A DNA stretch of 64,000 nt. Origin: Clostridiales bacterium UBA1316. Lineage in GTDB: Bacteria; Bacillota; Clostridia; Oscillospirales; Oscillospiraceae. The stretch is taken from the NCBI GenBank assembly GCA_002307055.1, contig DBTM01000036.1, positions 53,303 through 117,302 on the forward strand, written 5' to 3'. A model generated the notes under the pieces. The model ran no database searches. It worked only from the letters and a program-made list of their open reading frames with translations, and had not been told where the DNA came from. Below, piece by piece: positions 18,071 through 27,110 of the stretch. Position numbers and translations under genes: made by a program. How positions within the stretch are numbered: position 1 is the stretch's first letter; each line of letters starts with the position of its first letter.

Positions 18071-18130
18071 ATGAGGGTTCTGCATATCGGAAAGCATACG
18101 GAAGCCGATGCTTGTTCGACCAATAAATAA
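18071..18130 (+). pseudogene. 19-codon ORF resembling the start of a glycosyltransferase
   Basis: An ATG at 18071 opens MRVLHIGKH and stops after 19 codons. MRVLHIGK is a common beginning of GT4 glycosyltransferases, so this may be the remnant of a lost gene in the gap between manC and the next glycosyltransferase. A short chance ORF cannot be excluded. Confidence 0.3.
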
Positions 18131-18151
18131 GCCGGAGAGGAGAGTTAATTG

Positions 18152-19270
18152 ATGAAGGTATTAATCTTAACTACAATCATGGCCCCTTATAGAGTGAATT
18201 TATTTAAGGAACTGAGCAGCTATGTAGAATTGACAGTATGTTTTGAGAAAAAAAATGATTCATCAAGAAACTCGGAATGGTTTGAAAAATCGATAAATAA
18301 TTTCGAATTTATCGCATTGAAAAATTGGGATAAGCCTAAAAAAGTCAAATTCGAAATCTTAAAGTACTTAAAAAAAGAAAAGTATGATTATGTAATAGCC
18401 TTTGAGTATAGTACACATACTGCTTCCTTAATGCTGACGGCATGCAGATTAAAGAGAATTCCATATTTAATAAACTGCGATGGTGCTTTTATCAATCCGC
18501 ACCCGTTAAAAGATAAGGTTAAAAGATTATTGGTAGCGAATGCGAGAGCCTGCCTCGCCAATGGCGAAAATGCTAAAAACTATTTTCTGCATTATGGAGC
18601 ACGGCTTAATAATATATATCAGCATAATTTCTCTTCGTTTTATAAAAATGAGATACTGTCGCGACCTGTAACAGCTGAAATGAAGAAAGAAATGAAGCGT
18701 TCGTTCGGGTTACCGGCTAAGAAGATCGCAATGACTGTAGGCCAGTTTATTTACCGAAAGGGTTTTGATGTGCTCCTTAAGGCTTGGAGAATGGTTGATA
18801 CGGAACATGTCCTTCTGATAATTGGAGAGGGCGAGAAGGAACAAGAATATCGGGAGTTTATTAAGGAATATGCGATTGATAACGTAATTATCATTGGTTT
18901 TAAGAAAAAAAATGAGCTTTTTAATTATTACAAGGCATCAGATTTATTTGTATTGCCGACGAGAGAGGATATATGGGGCCTTGTTATAAACGAGGCGATG
19001 GCATGCGGCTTACCTGTTATAACAACAGATAAGTGCATAGCCGGTGTAGAGCTGATAGAAAACGGCGAAAACGGGTATCTTGTAAAAGCAGACGATGAAG
19101 AGGAGCTTGCGCAGCGGTTGAATCTATTATTAAAAAATGAAGAAATAACAAAAAAAATGGCTGAAAACAATATAGAGAAGATTCAAAAATACACATATGA
19201 AAATAATGCGCTGAGTAACTATGAGACTTTAACAAAGATATCTGCAAATCATATGACTTCGAATAAGTAA
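18152..19270 (+). CDS. Glycosyltransferase family 4
   Basis: This GT-B enzyme of about 372 residues has an N-terminal half beginning KVLILTTIMAPYRVNLFKEL, a hinge to the donor half at MTVGQFIYRKGFDVLLKAW, and the catalytic E-x7-E region in PTREDIWGLVINEAMACGLPVITTD. The donor cannot be assigned, but the local supply of GDP-fucose and GDP-mannose makes those candidates. GGAGAGGAG lies about 8 bases before the ATG at 18152. Confidence 0.87.
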   Translation: MKVLILTTIMAPYRVNLFKELSSYVELTVCFEKKNDSSRNSEWFEKSINNFEFIALKNWDKPKKVKFEILKYLKKEKYDYVIAFEYSTHTASLMLTACRLKRIPYLINCDGAFINPHPLKDKVKRLLVANARACLANGENAKNYFLHYGARLNNIYQHNFSSFYKNEILSRPVTAEMKKEMKRSFGLPAKKIAMTVGQFIYRKGFDVLLKAWRMVDTEHVLLIIGEGEKEQEYREFIKEYAIDNVIIIGFKKKNELFNYYKASDLFVLPTREDIWGLVINEAMACGLPVITTDKCIAGVELIENGENGYLVKADDEEELAQRLNLLLKNEEITKKMAENNIEKIQKYTYENNALSNYETLTKISANHMTSNK

Positions 19271-19282
19271 GGTCGGTAAATA

Positions 19283-20458
19283 ATGATAAAAAAATTATGC
19301 ATCATAACGGATGGTTATACCTCGGAGGAAAGACCGTTTAATGAGTTTGTGGATCAGCTGGTTTGCCAGTTCCGGGATCAAGGGATTGACTGCACGGTCA
19401 TCAGTCCGCTTTCGTTAACAAACGTCATATTTCGCGGCAATCCGCTGCTGCCGTATTTCAGAGAGAGAAAGACGCCAAACGGTAATATGATAGCCATATA
19501 TTCACCGAGATATTTGTCTGCGGCCTCCGTGAGAAAAGGGATCATTAACACGACAAATATTACGCTTGGCAATTTCATTCATGCGGCTCAAAGGACCTTC
19601 AAGAAGCTGCACGATAAGGAACACTTCGACGCGGTTTATGCGCACTTCATTTTTGAGTCGGGGGCTGCTGCGAGCTGCATTTCTGAAAAATACAGCATTC
19701 CAGCTTTCGTCGCTTACGGAGAATGCTCGAATTACTCGATTGACTGCTTGGGCGGCGCTGATAAAGCCCGAGCAAGGCTCAAAGCCCTCAAGGGTGTTAT
19801 ATCCGTCTCGACAGCCAATAAGGAAAGCCTCGTGAAACAAAATATTTTTCCGGAAGAAATTATCCGTGTTTTCATTAACTCAATTGATAACAGATTGTTT
19901 TACAAAAGAAATAAGCAGGAAATGAGAATAAAATATGGTCTGCCGGAGGATGCGTTTATCGCAGCGTTTGTTGGCAGATTTGTCGAAGGTAAAGGAGCTA
20001 ACCGGCTTTCAAAGGCGATTGAGGGGCTTGGCGGAGATCGGGTTAAATCAATTTTTATAGGCTCTGGTGACATTCGCCCTGATTGCGAGGGGATTTTATT
20101 ATGCGGTTCTCAGCCGCACGACCGAGTACCTGAATTATTATCTGCTGCAGATATATTTGTCCTTCCGACCTTAGCCGAAGGATGCTGCAATGCCATTATC
20201 GAAGCGATGGCCTGCGGATTGCCAATTATATCTGCGGACTTGCCTTTTAATGATGACATTCTCGACGAAACCTGCTCGATAAGGGTCGATCCCAGCAGTG
20301 TTGACGAAATTGCAGCCGCCATAAAACTATTATTGAATGATCAAAACTATCGTTCAATGCTTGCTGAGGGAGCTTTGGCAAAAGCTAAGGATTTAAGTAT
20401 CAGCACCAGAGCAACAAAAATCTTGGAATTTATGAATTTAAAAACAGGTGATATTTAA
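19283..20458 (+). CDS. Glycosyltransferase family 4
   Basis: This 391-residue GT-B enzyme has an acceptor half with TDGYTSEERPFNEFVDQLV and the donor half opening at AAFVGRFVEGKGANRLSKAI. The nucleotide-sugar contact region is LPTLAEGCCNAIIEAMACGLP, which contains the E-x7-E pair. It stops one base into the start of the next gene, so the two are translationally coupled. The donor is unknown. Confidence 0.87.
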   Translation: MIKKLCIITDGYTSEERPFNEFVDQLVCQFRDQGIDCTVISPLSLTNVIFRGNPLLPYFRERKTPNGNMIAIYSPRYLSAASVRKGIINTTNITLGNFIHAAQRTFKKLHDKEHFDAVYAHFIFESGAAASCISEKYSIPAFVAYGECSNYSIDCLGGADKARARLKALKGVISVSTANKESLVKQNIFPEEIIRVFINSIDNRLFYKRNKQEMRIKYGLPEDAFIAAFVGRFVEGKGANRLSKAIEGLGGDRVKSIFIGSGDIRPDCEGILLCGSQPHDRVPELLSAADIFVLPTLAEGCCNAIIEAMACGLPIISADLPFNDDILDETCSIRVDPSSVDEIAAAIKLLLNDQNYRSMLAEGALAKAKDLSISTRATKILEFMNLKTGDI

Positions 20459-21021
20459 TGATACATAGTAAAGCTGAATATTACCACTATTTAGAATGTG
20501 ACCGAAAAGCGCAATCGGGTAAAATCGGATTTATGAGATATTTGAAGGATGATATATGGAAGTTTATCCGAATACTTCGAAAAGCTGAATATTATAAGAA
20601 TTGCCGGAAAGATATTATTGGCAAGATATACTACTACACAAATATTAAAATGAGGTTGAGAAAGCTCTCTTATAAGCTGGGATTTACCATACCGGAGAAT
20701 GTATTTGAAGAAGGCTTATCGATAGCACACTACGGAAATATAGTGATAAATCCCCATGTTAAAATAGGCAGGAATTGCAGAATACATGTCGGTGTGAATA
20801 TAGGACTCGGGGCTCGGGGCGAATTACCGCCTGTTGTCGGTAATAATGTGTATATCGGCCCTGGAGCTAAATTATTCGGTAGTATTATAATCGGTGATAA
20901 TACCGTGATTGGAGCGAATGCTGTTGTTAATAAAAGCTTCCCGGAAGGAAATATATCTCTTGGAGGTATTCCCGCAAAAGAAATAAGCAAAAAAAACTCT
21001 AATGATATTATAAAATGGTAA
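20458..21021 (+). CDS. Hexapeptide-repeat acyltransferase (serine-acetyltransferase-like)
   Basis: This 187-residue protein has a C-terminal left-handed beta-helix of hexapeptide repeats (HYGNIVINPHVKIG, VGVNIGLGARG, VGNNVYIGPGAKLFGSI) and the catalytic His in CRIHVGVNIG. The helix resembles CysE-like O-acetyltransferases in polysaccharide loci. It probably O-acetylates the polymer or a precursor. A basic N-terminal part of about 75 residues with several tyrosines is less conserved. Confidence 0.85.
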   Translation: MIHSKAEYYHYLECDRKAQSGKIGFMRYLKDDIWKFIRILRKAEYYKNCRKDIIGKIYYYTNIKMRLRKLSYKLGFTIPENVFEEGLSIAHYGNIVINPHVKIGRNCRIHVGVNIGLGARGELPPVVGNNVYIGPGAKLFGSIIIGDNTVIGANAVVNKSFPEGNISLGGIPAKEISKKNSNDIIKW

Positions 21022-21056
21022 TATAATAGACTGAGCTTTGATGCCAAAGGCTGTTA

Positions 21057-22403
21057 GTGAGTATGGAGAGCTTAATGATATATGAGGCTGAGCGTAAAAA
21101 TCAAAATTGGCTGAAGTTGAGTACTGTGCTTAAATGCCTCACGATATCAGCCTTAATCCTTGTTGGTGTGAATTATAAAATTGTAATGGTAACCGCAGTG
21201 ATCGTTGCCTGTGTATTTATTATTTTTTCCGACACCCAGGAAATTATGGAATTTTTAATGTATACAGCAGCCTTTTCCGTGATATTTAAATTATCTCCAA
21301 GCGGTTTTACTTTCTACAATATCGTGATAATGACGGCAATTTTCAAGCTGGCATTTATCATTAAGAAATTTTCAATCAGTAAGCAATTATTCGGATTATT
21401 CATATTATTCAGTATATTTATCATTTTATCCGGCGGGCGGGGTGCGATAAGCGAACTGATCAAAATGCTGTTATACCTTATCTTGATTTATCTTTTCCTC
21501 CAGCAAAAAGAACCGTACGCTTTATCGAGAATATTAATTTCCTTTTCCTTGGGTATTATATTGGCGTCGCTGGCAGGTTACTTCCACAAATATATACCGG
21601 GACTCGATTCTTTTATGCGTGTTGGTGTTTTCAGATTCGGAGATGAACATATCACCCGTTTTGGCGGCTTATCAACGAACCCTAATTTTTTTACGATGCC
21701 TATTACGATAGCGCTGTCGTGCCTTTTAGGGTATATTGTGACAAGGAAAGCCGGAGTGACAGAATATATCCTTTTTATAATACTGACGGTATTTGGTGTC
21801 AGTTCGGTGAGTATGTCCTTTTTAATTTCACTTGTCGTGATGATAATTATTGGATTTATTTATGTGACGAGAAAGAACTTGAAAAGCATGTTCATAAGCC
21901 TCTTTGTTATTTTGCTTATATTTTTTGTTGTTTATATTTTTTCGAGTAATCAGTTTATTCAATCCTATATTATGCGCTTGACGACAGAAGATACAAGCTC
22001 GGCATCGGATTTAACAACAGGCCGAACGGACATTTGGCTTTCATATTTTCAGCTCTTTTTATCAAACTTAAAAATACCGATATTTGGAAGAGGCTTGGGA
22101 TCATCTGTATTTGGTACAGCGACACATAATACGTATATTGATATCATTTATTATATTGGTATATTTGGAGGGTTCCTATATTTATTCATTTTAAAATGTG
22201 AATTTCCAAAAAAAGAAGTACCATATAGAAAAACAATAATAAACTACTTGCCATTGGTCATGCTTTCAATACGGAGCATGGCAATCAGCTACTTACTCGA
22301 TGATAATATATATATGTTTTATATTTTGATTTACTTGATGATCAACACAGATTTTAGCGAAAAGAAGCAGAAACTGTTAAAAATATCACCTGACATTTAC
22401 TAA
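21057..22403 (+). CDS. O-antigen-polymerase-like membrane protein (Wzy)
   Basis: This 448-residue protein is dominated by hydrophobic helices (roughly 10-12) with a larger loop near residues 310-345 that contains TTGRTDIWLSYFQLF, typical of Wzy/WaaL-type proteins. It should polymerise lipid-linked repeat units outside the membrane. The GTG at 21057 has AAAGG six bases upstream. The in-frame ATG at 21063 is the alternative start. Wzx is encoded nearby, so assembly is probably Wzx/Wzy-dependent. Confidence 0.82.
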   Translation: MSMESLMIYEAERKNQNWLKLSTVLKCLTISALILVGVNYKIVMVTAVIVACVFIIFSDTQEIMEFLMYTAAFSVIFKLSPSGFTFYNIVIMTAIFKLAFIIKKFSISKQLFGLFILFSIFIILSGGRGAISELIKMLLYLILIYLFLQQKEPYALSRILISFSLGIILASLAGYFHKYIPGLDSFMRVGVFRFGDEHITRFGGLSTNPNFFTMPITIALSCLLGYIVTRKAGVTEYILFIILTVFGVSSVSMSFLISLVVMIIIGFIYVTRKNLKSMFISLFVILLIFFVVYIFSSNQFIQSYIMRLTTEDTSSASDLTTGRTDIWLSYFQLFLSNLKIPIFGRGLGSSVFGTATHNTYIDIIYYIGIFGGFLYLFILKCEFPKKEVPYRKTIINYLPLVMLSIRSMAISYLLDDNIYMFYILIYLMINTDFSEKKQKLLKISPDIY

Positions 22404-22440
22404 GGGCTGATTTATCAACATTTCTGAAAGGGTAGCTCGG

Positions 22441-23547
22441 ATGAGAATTATATTACATGGGTGCGATTTTTCGACAAATTTCGGTGATTATTTATTTGGT
22501 GATATATTTTTTAAAAAAGTCGAACAATGCAATGCGAATGGTCATAATATTTTTTTCGAATTCGGTAGATTTGGAGTAGGCGAATTTTACCGCACACACA
22601 TGAATTATAGAAAAAAACAGAAAGTCACTGATTTATTTAAAGCGGATTTACTTATATATTTCTCGGGCGGCTATTTCGGAGAGAGAGACAGCTCCTTCAA
22701 ATCCAGCATCAAACGCTTCCTGGGCTATATGCCTATTGGCATCATCTTTTTAATGAGAAAAAAGCCAATTATGATTTTAGGTGTTGGAGGCGGGCCGATA
22801 TCGTGGAGATATTTAAGAAAACTTATGTGCCGGATAATGGATTATTCAATGGAATTGACTGTAAGAGACGAGGAGACAGCATCATATTATAAAGAATATG
22901 GCGTGAAAAGAGATATCAAGATAACATCAGACACTGCCCAGATCATTACAACTGATATGCTTCCGGATTTAGCAATCAATGAATTGATAACAGAGGTCTT
23001 CGGCGAAAAGAAAATACTGTTTTTACATGTACCCGCAAGTAAGCTGGAGAATGACCTTTATATTGAGAAAATTATTGGCCCACTGAATAAATTTCTTGCA
23101 GTACATAAGGAATATGGAGTAATTTTAGGAAGAGACTACGTAAGCACAGTGCCTATCGCAGAATTAGATGTCAGCAAAAAGCTGGTTTGCGAAACGACAT
23201 ACTATTATGATTATGATTCGCCATGGCAGCTTTGCGCATTATTAAATTCGGTGGATTTTATTATGACAACAAAGCTGCATGTTGGCATCATCGGTTCAAT
23301 ATTTTCGAAATCAGTTTTATCATTCCCCATACATGCAGAGAAAGTAAAGCGATATTACAAACAAATCGGGGAATGTGACAGATGTATTTCATTAGCTGAA
23401 GCGAAAAGCGATGTTGTTGAAAAAATGATAAACGAATATTTTAACAAGCGGGTTGTTGTGCCAGACAATATTAAAAAAGCGGCAAATGAAAATATTAAGT
23501 TATTAGAAAGCAATATAAATGCATTAAAAGAGAAAGCGAAATTATAA
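22441..23547 (+). CDS. Polysaccharide pyruvyltransferase family protein
   Basis: This 368-residue protein resembles CsaB/WcaK-type pyruvyltransferases, GT-B-like enzymes that use phosphoenolpyruvate to put a pyruvate ketal on a sugar. It begins with IILHGCDFSTNFGDYLFGDIFF, has ILGVGGGPISW mid-sequence, SVRDEET-like text (TVRDEETASYY), and TTKLHVGIIGSIF near the end with the conserved His. Pyruvylation would add negative charge to the polymer. Confidence 0.83.
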   Translation: MRIILHGCDFSTNFGDYLFGDIFFKKVEQCNANGHNIFFEFGRFGVGEFYRTHMNYRKKQKVTDLFKADLLIYFSGGYFGERDSSFKSSIKRFLGYMPIGIIFLMRKKPIMILGVGGGPISWRYLRKLMCRIMDYSMELTVRDEETASYYKEYGVKRDIKITSDTAQIITTDMLPDLAINELITEVFGEKKILFLHVPASKLENDLYIEKIIGPLNKFLAVHKEYGVILGRDYVSTVPIAELDVSKKLVCETTYYYDYDSPWQLCALLNSVDFIMTTKLHVGIIGSIFSKSVLSFPIHAEKVKRYYKQIGECDRCISLAEAKSDVVEKMINEYFNKRVVVPDNIKKAANENIKLLESNINALKEKAKL

Positions 23548-23576
23548 GGTATTATTCGATATTTAGGAGAACGGTA

Positions 23577-25088
23577 TTGAGAAGCAAATTTGCATTATAT
23601 AATATGTGGTTTTCATTGATATTAGTATTGACGACATTAGGCGCGAGCTTGATATTGCCAAGATTATTGATTCGGGAATTCGGGTCTTCGGTGTATGGCC
23701 TGACCACATCTATTTCGCAGTTTCTAGGGTATTTAGTACTATTGCAAGCGGGTATTGGAGGTGTCGTCAGAGCAGCTTTGTATAAGCCGTTAGCGGCAAA
23801 TGATATTGAAAAGGTTTCAATTGTACTAAAGACATCTGCAAGCTTTTTTAGAAAGCTGGCATTTATATCCATATTGTACATATTCATTCTGGTCTGGACA
23901 TTGCCGTTTATTATAAAAGGAAATCCGGGTTTTATATTTACAGCTACCCTTGTCATGATTATTGGCGTAGGGTTATTTATCCGTTATTACTTTGGAATCA
24001 CTTATCAAATGCTTTTAAGTGCAGACCAGAAGAATTATTTCAGTACAATACTGCAGATAATATTAATCATTATCAATATTATGCTTGTGGTAGTATTGAT
24101 AAAGCTTGGAGCCGGAATACACCTTGTGATGATCGGGAGCACTTCCATATTCATCATCAGGCCTATAGTTGTCAATTTCTATGTCAGAAAAAAGTATAAA
24201 ATCAAAACTGATTGCCAGCCTGACAAAAATCTGATGGTTCAACGCTGGGACGGCATAGGGCATACGGTCGCTTACTTTATTCACAGCAAGACAGATATAT
24301 TTTTATTAACAATTTTCTTGGGGATAAAGGAAGTAGCTGTTTATTCAGTATATGCTATGATAACTTCGGGATTAAACTCGATAATTACGACGATTGCAGA
24401 TGCCGTCACAGCGGCATTCGGGAACATGATAGCAAAGGATGAAAACAACCTAATCGATAAAAACTTCAAGTCATACGAATGCTTAATCCACAGCATTACT
24501 ATCATTACATTTGCAAGTGCTGCCGTATTAGTGACGCCCTTTATTAAAATTTACACGAGAGGTTTCAATGATGCTAATTATCTCAGAGATGTTTTCCCTT
24601 TCATACTGCTAGCTGCAGAATGCGTTTATTGCCTCAGACAACCCTATCACATGATTATCACAACGGCTGGACATTATAAGCAAACGCGAAACGGTGCTTT
24701 CGTTGAAGCGGCTCTCAATATTGTGCTTTCAATTACCTTAATTCAATTTTTCGGCACAATAGGGGTTGTCACAGGAACTTTAGTAGCAATGCTATATAGA
24801 ACTCTAGATTATTTTTTCTATCTGAGAAACAATATATTATTTATTAAAATCAGAACAACCTTAAAGAGATTGATTATAAGTGTGATGAATATGGCCTGCA
24901 TCATCATATTTATGCATTATTTCGTGAAAATATCGATACATGGTTATCTTAGCTGGATTGGTTCCGCAATCCTGACAACAGTGATTGCGGCGATAATGAC
25001 ATATGGTATTAATTTACTGTTTTATCGTAAGGAAATGAAAGACATATATCTTATTGCGCGTAGGCTTGTGAAAAAGAAAACGCAATAG
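23577..25088 (+). CDS. Lipid-linked repeat-unit flippase (Wzx/MATE-like)
   Basis: This 503-residue membrane protein has about 12-14 predicted helices. The N-terminal YNMWFSLILVLTTLGASLILPRLLI and the following REFGSSVYGLTTSISQFLGYLVLLQAGIG-type segment are typical of polysaccharide flippases. It would move the undecaprenyl-linked repeat across the membrane. TTG at 23577 is the start, with AGGAGA seven bases before it. It ends the main polysaccharide run. Confidence 0.85.
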   Translation: MRSKFALYNMWFSLILVLTTLGASLILPRLLIREFGSSVYGLTTSISQFLGYLVLLQAGIGGVVRAALYKPLAANDIEKVSIVLKTSASFFRKLAFISILYIFILVWTLPFIIKGNPGFIFTATLVMIIGVGLFIRYYFGITYQMLLSADQKNYFSTILQIILIIINIMLVVVLIKLGAGIHLVMIGSTSIFIIRPIVVNFYVRKKYKIKTDCQPDKNLMVQRWDGIGHTVAYFIHSKTDIFLLTIFLGIKEVAVYSVYAMITSGLNSIITTIADAVTAAFGNMIAKDENNLIDKNFKSYECLIHSITIITFASAAVLVTPFIKIYTRGFNDANYLRDVFPFILLAAECVYCLRQPYHMIITTAGHYKQTRNGAFVEAALNIVLSITLIQFFGTIGVVTGTLVAMLYRTLDYFFYLRNNILFIKIRTTLKRLIISVMNMACIIIFMHYFVKISIHGYLSWIGSAILTTVIAAIMTYGINLLFYRKEMKDIYLIARRLVKKKTQ

Positions 25089-25224
25089 CTATTAACACGC
25101 AGCATGACATGCATAGATATGAGTGAGAATGAAACTGAATTGTTAAAATGAAGTAAATTCTAAATATTGGACGTACAATATCCTTATACGCAAAACAAAA
25201 CACCGGAATGAGTAGGAGCGCAGG

Positions 25225-26484
25225 ATGGATAAAAACTATTTTTTATTTCTTAATCTATTATCAATTTCAGTTAGAAATAATGGCATTGATGACCTGGATG
25301 CCAAGGAACTTAACAGCATTGATTGGGATGCTGTCTTTCAGCTTGCCGGGAAGCATCAGGTTCAGACACTGCTTTTTCCGGTTATTAAGAAAATCCAAGC
25401 AAAAGGCAGCTATATCCCGGAAGATATATACGCGAGATGGACAAGCTTTGTATTGTTTCTCGTGTCAACCGAGCTGGTGAAAATTGATGGCTTCAAAGAG
25501 ACACTTTCGGAATTTAACCGGCAGAATGTGCCTGTCATCATTTTTAAAGGCATTGAGATTAAAGATATTTATCCGTTCCCGGAGTTGCGAATCATGGGAG
25601 ATATCGATATTCTTGTGCAAAAGGAGCATTTTGCACAAGGTGATACGATTCTGCAAAAATTGGGGTACGTTGAAAGCCACCGCGATCATCATGTTATTGA
25701 ATATATGCACCCTTACTTAAAGGAAATAGAACTCCACAATACGATTATAGACGTAGAAAAAGATGCGCAGTTCCAGTTCTTTAACGAGATTATATGGACA
25801 AACGTCAGAAAAAGCGTCTGGATGGGCGAAAACGCTTTGACGATAAAGCCCTCCGTAAATCTTGCTTACTTATTAATTCATATGTATAAACACTTTGCAC
25901 GCAACGGCGTGGGAGTCAGGCAGCTCATCGATGTGGCGCTGTATGGGGTTACATATAAAAATGATATTGAATGGAACGAATTCTGGGAGCTTGTCAGTAA
26001 GGCTGGAATCATCGATTATACATTCTATGTTTTTGCCTGCAGCAAGCGTTACCTTAACCTGGATATTTCGCAGTATAACGAGGAGCTTGATCTTGAGGAT
26101 ATCGTCATCGAGGAATATCTTGAGCTGTTTACAACGGAGCTGATAGACGGCGGGGTTTTCGGCGGGGATAATGCGAGAAAAAAATCAGAAAATTACATGC
26201 TGAATGATGGCTCAAACAAAAAGTTCAAGGCAGATAATATGCAGCTATTGATTTTCTTTAAGCTGTTTTTCAATCTTTTATTCCCAAAGCCGAAACGGCT
26301 CAGTGCGCGGTATGATTATGCCATCAAGCAACCTTGGCTGCTGCCGGCAGCATGGATTCACAGAATATTTCATGTCCTGACAAAGAGAAGAAAATACGCT
26401 GTTACGTATAACAAAAGCTTGTTTAGCTTAGCGCGCTCGAAGGACAGATTGGACTACCTGCGTTCCATCGGCTTATTGAATTGA
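25225..26484 (+). CDS. Nucleotidyltransferase-family protein (NTP_transf_5-like)
   Basis: This 419-residue protein has the pol-beta-like core of uncharacterised nucleotidyltransferases seen with modified-peptide and capsule loci. The motif RIMGDIDILVQKEHF (around residue 128) carries the metal-binding D-x-D, preceded by PVIIFKGIEIKDIYP. Relatives (for example PadeN in lasso peptide loci) occur beside HPr-kinase-like proteins and PqqD, which are present here 9-12 kb downstream, so it may serve the peptide locus rather than the polysaccharide. GGAGCGCAGG precedes the ATG. Confidence 0.72.
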   Translation: MDKNYFLFLNLLSISVRNNGIDDLDAKELNSIDWDAVFQLAGKHQVQTLLFPVIKKIQAKGSYIPEDIYARWTSFVLFLVSTELVKIDGFKETLSEFNRQNVPVIIFKGIEIKDIYPFPELRIMGDIDILVQKEHFAQGDTILQKLGYVESHRDHHVIEYMHPYLKEIELHNTIIDVEKDAQFQFFNEIIWTNVRKSVWMGENALTIKPSVNLAYLLIHMYKHFARNGVGVRQLIDVALYGVTYKNDIEWNEFWELVSKAGIIDYTFYVFACSKRYLNLDISQYNEELDLEDIVIEEYLELFTTELIDGGVFGGDNARKKSENYMLNDGSNKKFKADNMQLLIFFKLFFNLLFPKPKRLSARYDYAIKQPWLLPAAWIHRIFHVLTKRRKYAVTYNKSLFSLARSKDRLDYLRSIGLLN

Positions 26485-26651
26485 GATAAAGATGAGATAA
26501 ACGTACGCAGATGCCGCCTGACATATTATCACATTTGAGCAGTTACTTTGAAACAAGACATGTCTTGTGACAAATTGTGATACAATATGATGCAATTAAG
26601 CAGGGAAATATAGTGAAAAATGATGAATATGATAATAATTTATTAAAACAA

Positions 26652-26680
26652 TTGACATGCACAGTGAAATGCGGTACATT
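26652..26680 (+). promoter_or_regulatory. Promoter upstream of the tandem riboswitches
   Basis: TTGACA (26652-26657) and TACATT (26675-26680) are 17 bases apart and lie about 35 bases before the first riboswitch. The -10 matches consensus at four of six positions. Confidence 0.5.
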
Positions 26681-26714
26681 ATATGTACTAATAGCTGAAA
26701 CTAGATGAAACACA

Positions 26715-26832
26715 TAACGAAAAGGCAAACTCATTGAAAAATGGGGACGCAAAGCCAAGGGTCTAAGATTATCCTGTAAAATACCAAATTGTGTATTTCT
26801 GCAGAATGGTGATGACAGCCGGTTACCGAAAA
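26715..26832 (+). ncRNA. Cyclic-di-GMP-I (GEMM-I) riboswitch, first of two
   Basis: The conserved core is present in order: GGCAAAC, GAAA, GGGACGCAAAGCCA, GGGTCTAA and a late AGCCGGTTACCG. This matches the GEMM-I aptamer, including the A-rich J1/2 and the tetraloop-receptor region; the P3 arm is longer than in the second copy. It is followed directly by an intrinsic terminator (26847-26882), which suggests transcriptional control. Confidence 0.92.
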
Positions 26833-26846
26833 TGGAAGGTTAATAT

Positions 26847-26882
26847 AACCCTCCCCAAAGGTAACTTGAGGGGAGGGTTTTT
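26847..26882 (+). terminator. Expression-platform terminator of the first riboswitch
   Basis: AACCCTCCCC (26847-26856) and GGGGAGGGTT pair around an A-rich loop and five T residues follow. Its place just after the aptamer suggests ligand-controlled termination. Confidence 0.85.
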
Positions 26883-26945
26883 GCTATCCAATGGATAGCT
26901 GTAAAAGTAATAATATCCAAGCTAAAGAACAATTAAGATGAATAA

Positions 26946-27060
26946 CAACAAACCGAAAAAGGCAAACCCGTTGAAAAGCGGGGACGCAAAGCCAGGGGTC
27001 TAAGGTTCAACAGCTCTGAAAAGGGTGTTTGACTAGGATAGCCGGTTGCCGAAAGTGTTG
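26946..27060 (+). ncRNA. Cyclic-di-GMP-I (GEMM-I) riboswitch, second of two
   Basis: A second core reads GGCAAACCCG, GGGGACGCAAAGCCA, GGGGTCTAAGG and AGCCGGTTGCCG. The outer stem can form between CAACA (26946-26950) and TGTTG (27056-27060). No intrinsic terminator follows. Instead the sequence runs into a hairpin that sequesters the ribosome-binding site of the first beta-helix gene. Confidence 0.92.
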
Positions 27061-27105
27061 AGCATTATCTCCATAATGCTTGAACATTTTCAAGAATTAT
27101 GGAGG
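27061..27105 (+). promoter_or_regulatory. Alternative hairpins over the ribosome-binding site
   Basis: CTCCATAAT (27069-27077) is perfectly complementary to ATTATGGAG (27096-27104), which contains the GGAGG site; an inner stem CTTGAA/TTCAAG extends it. A competing hairpin, AGCATTAT (27061-27068) with ATAATGCT (27073-27080), would free the site. This is a textbook layout for translational control by the second riboswitch; the direction of the effect is not known. Confidence 0.7.
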
Positions 27106-27110
27106 TAAAT

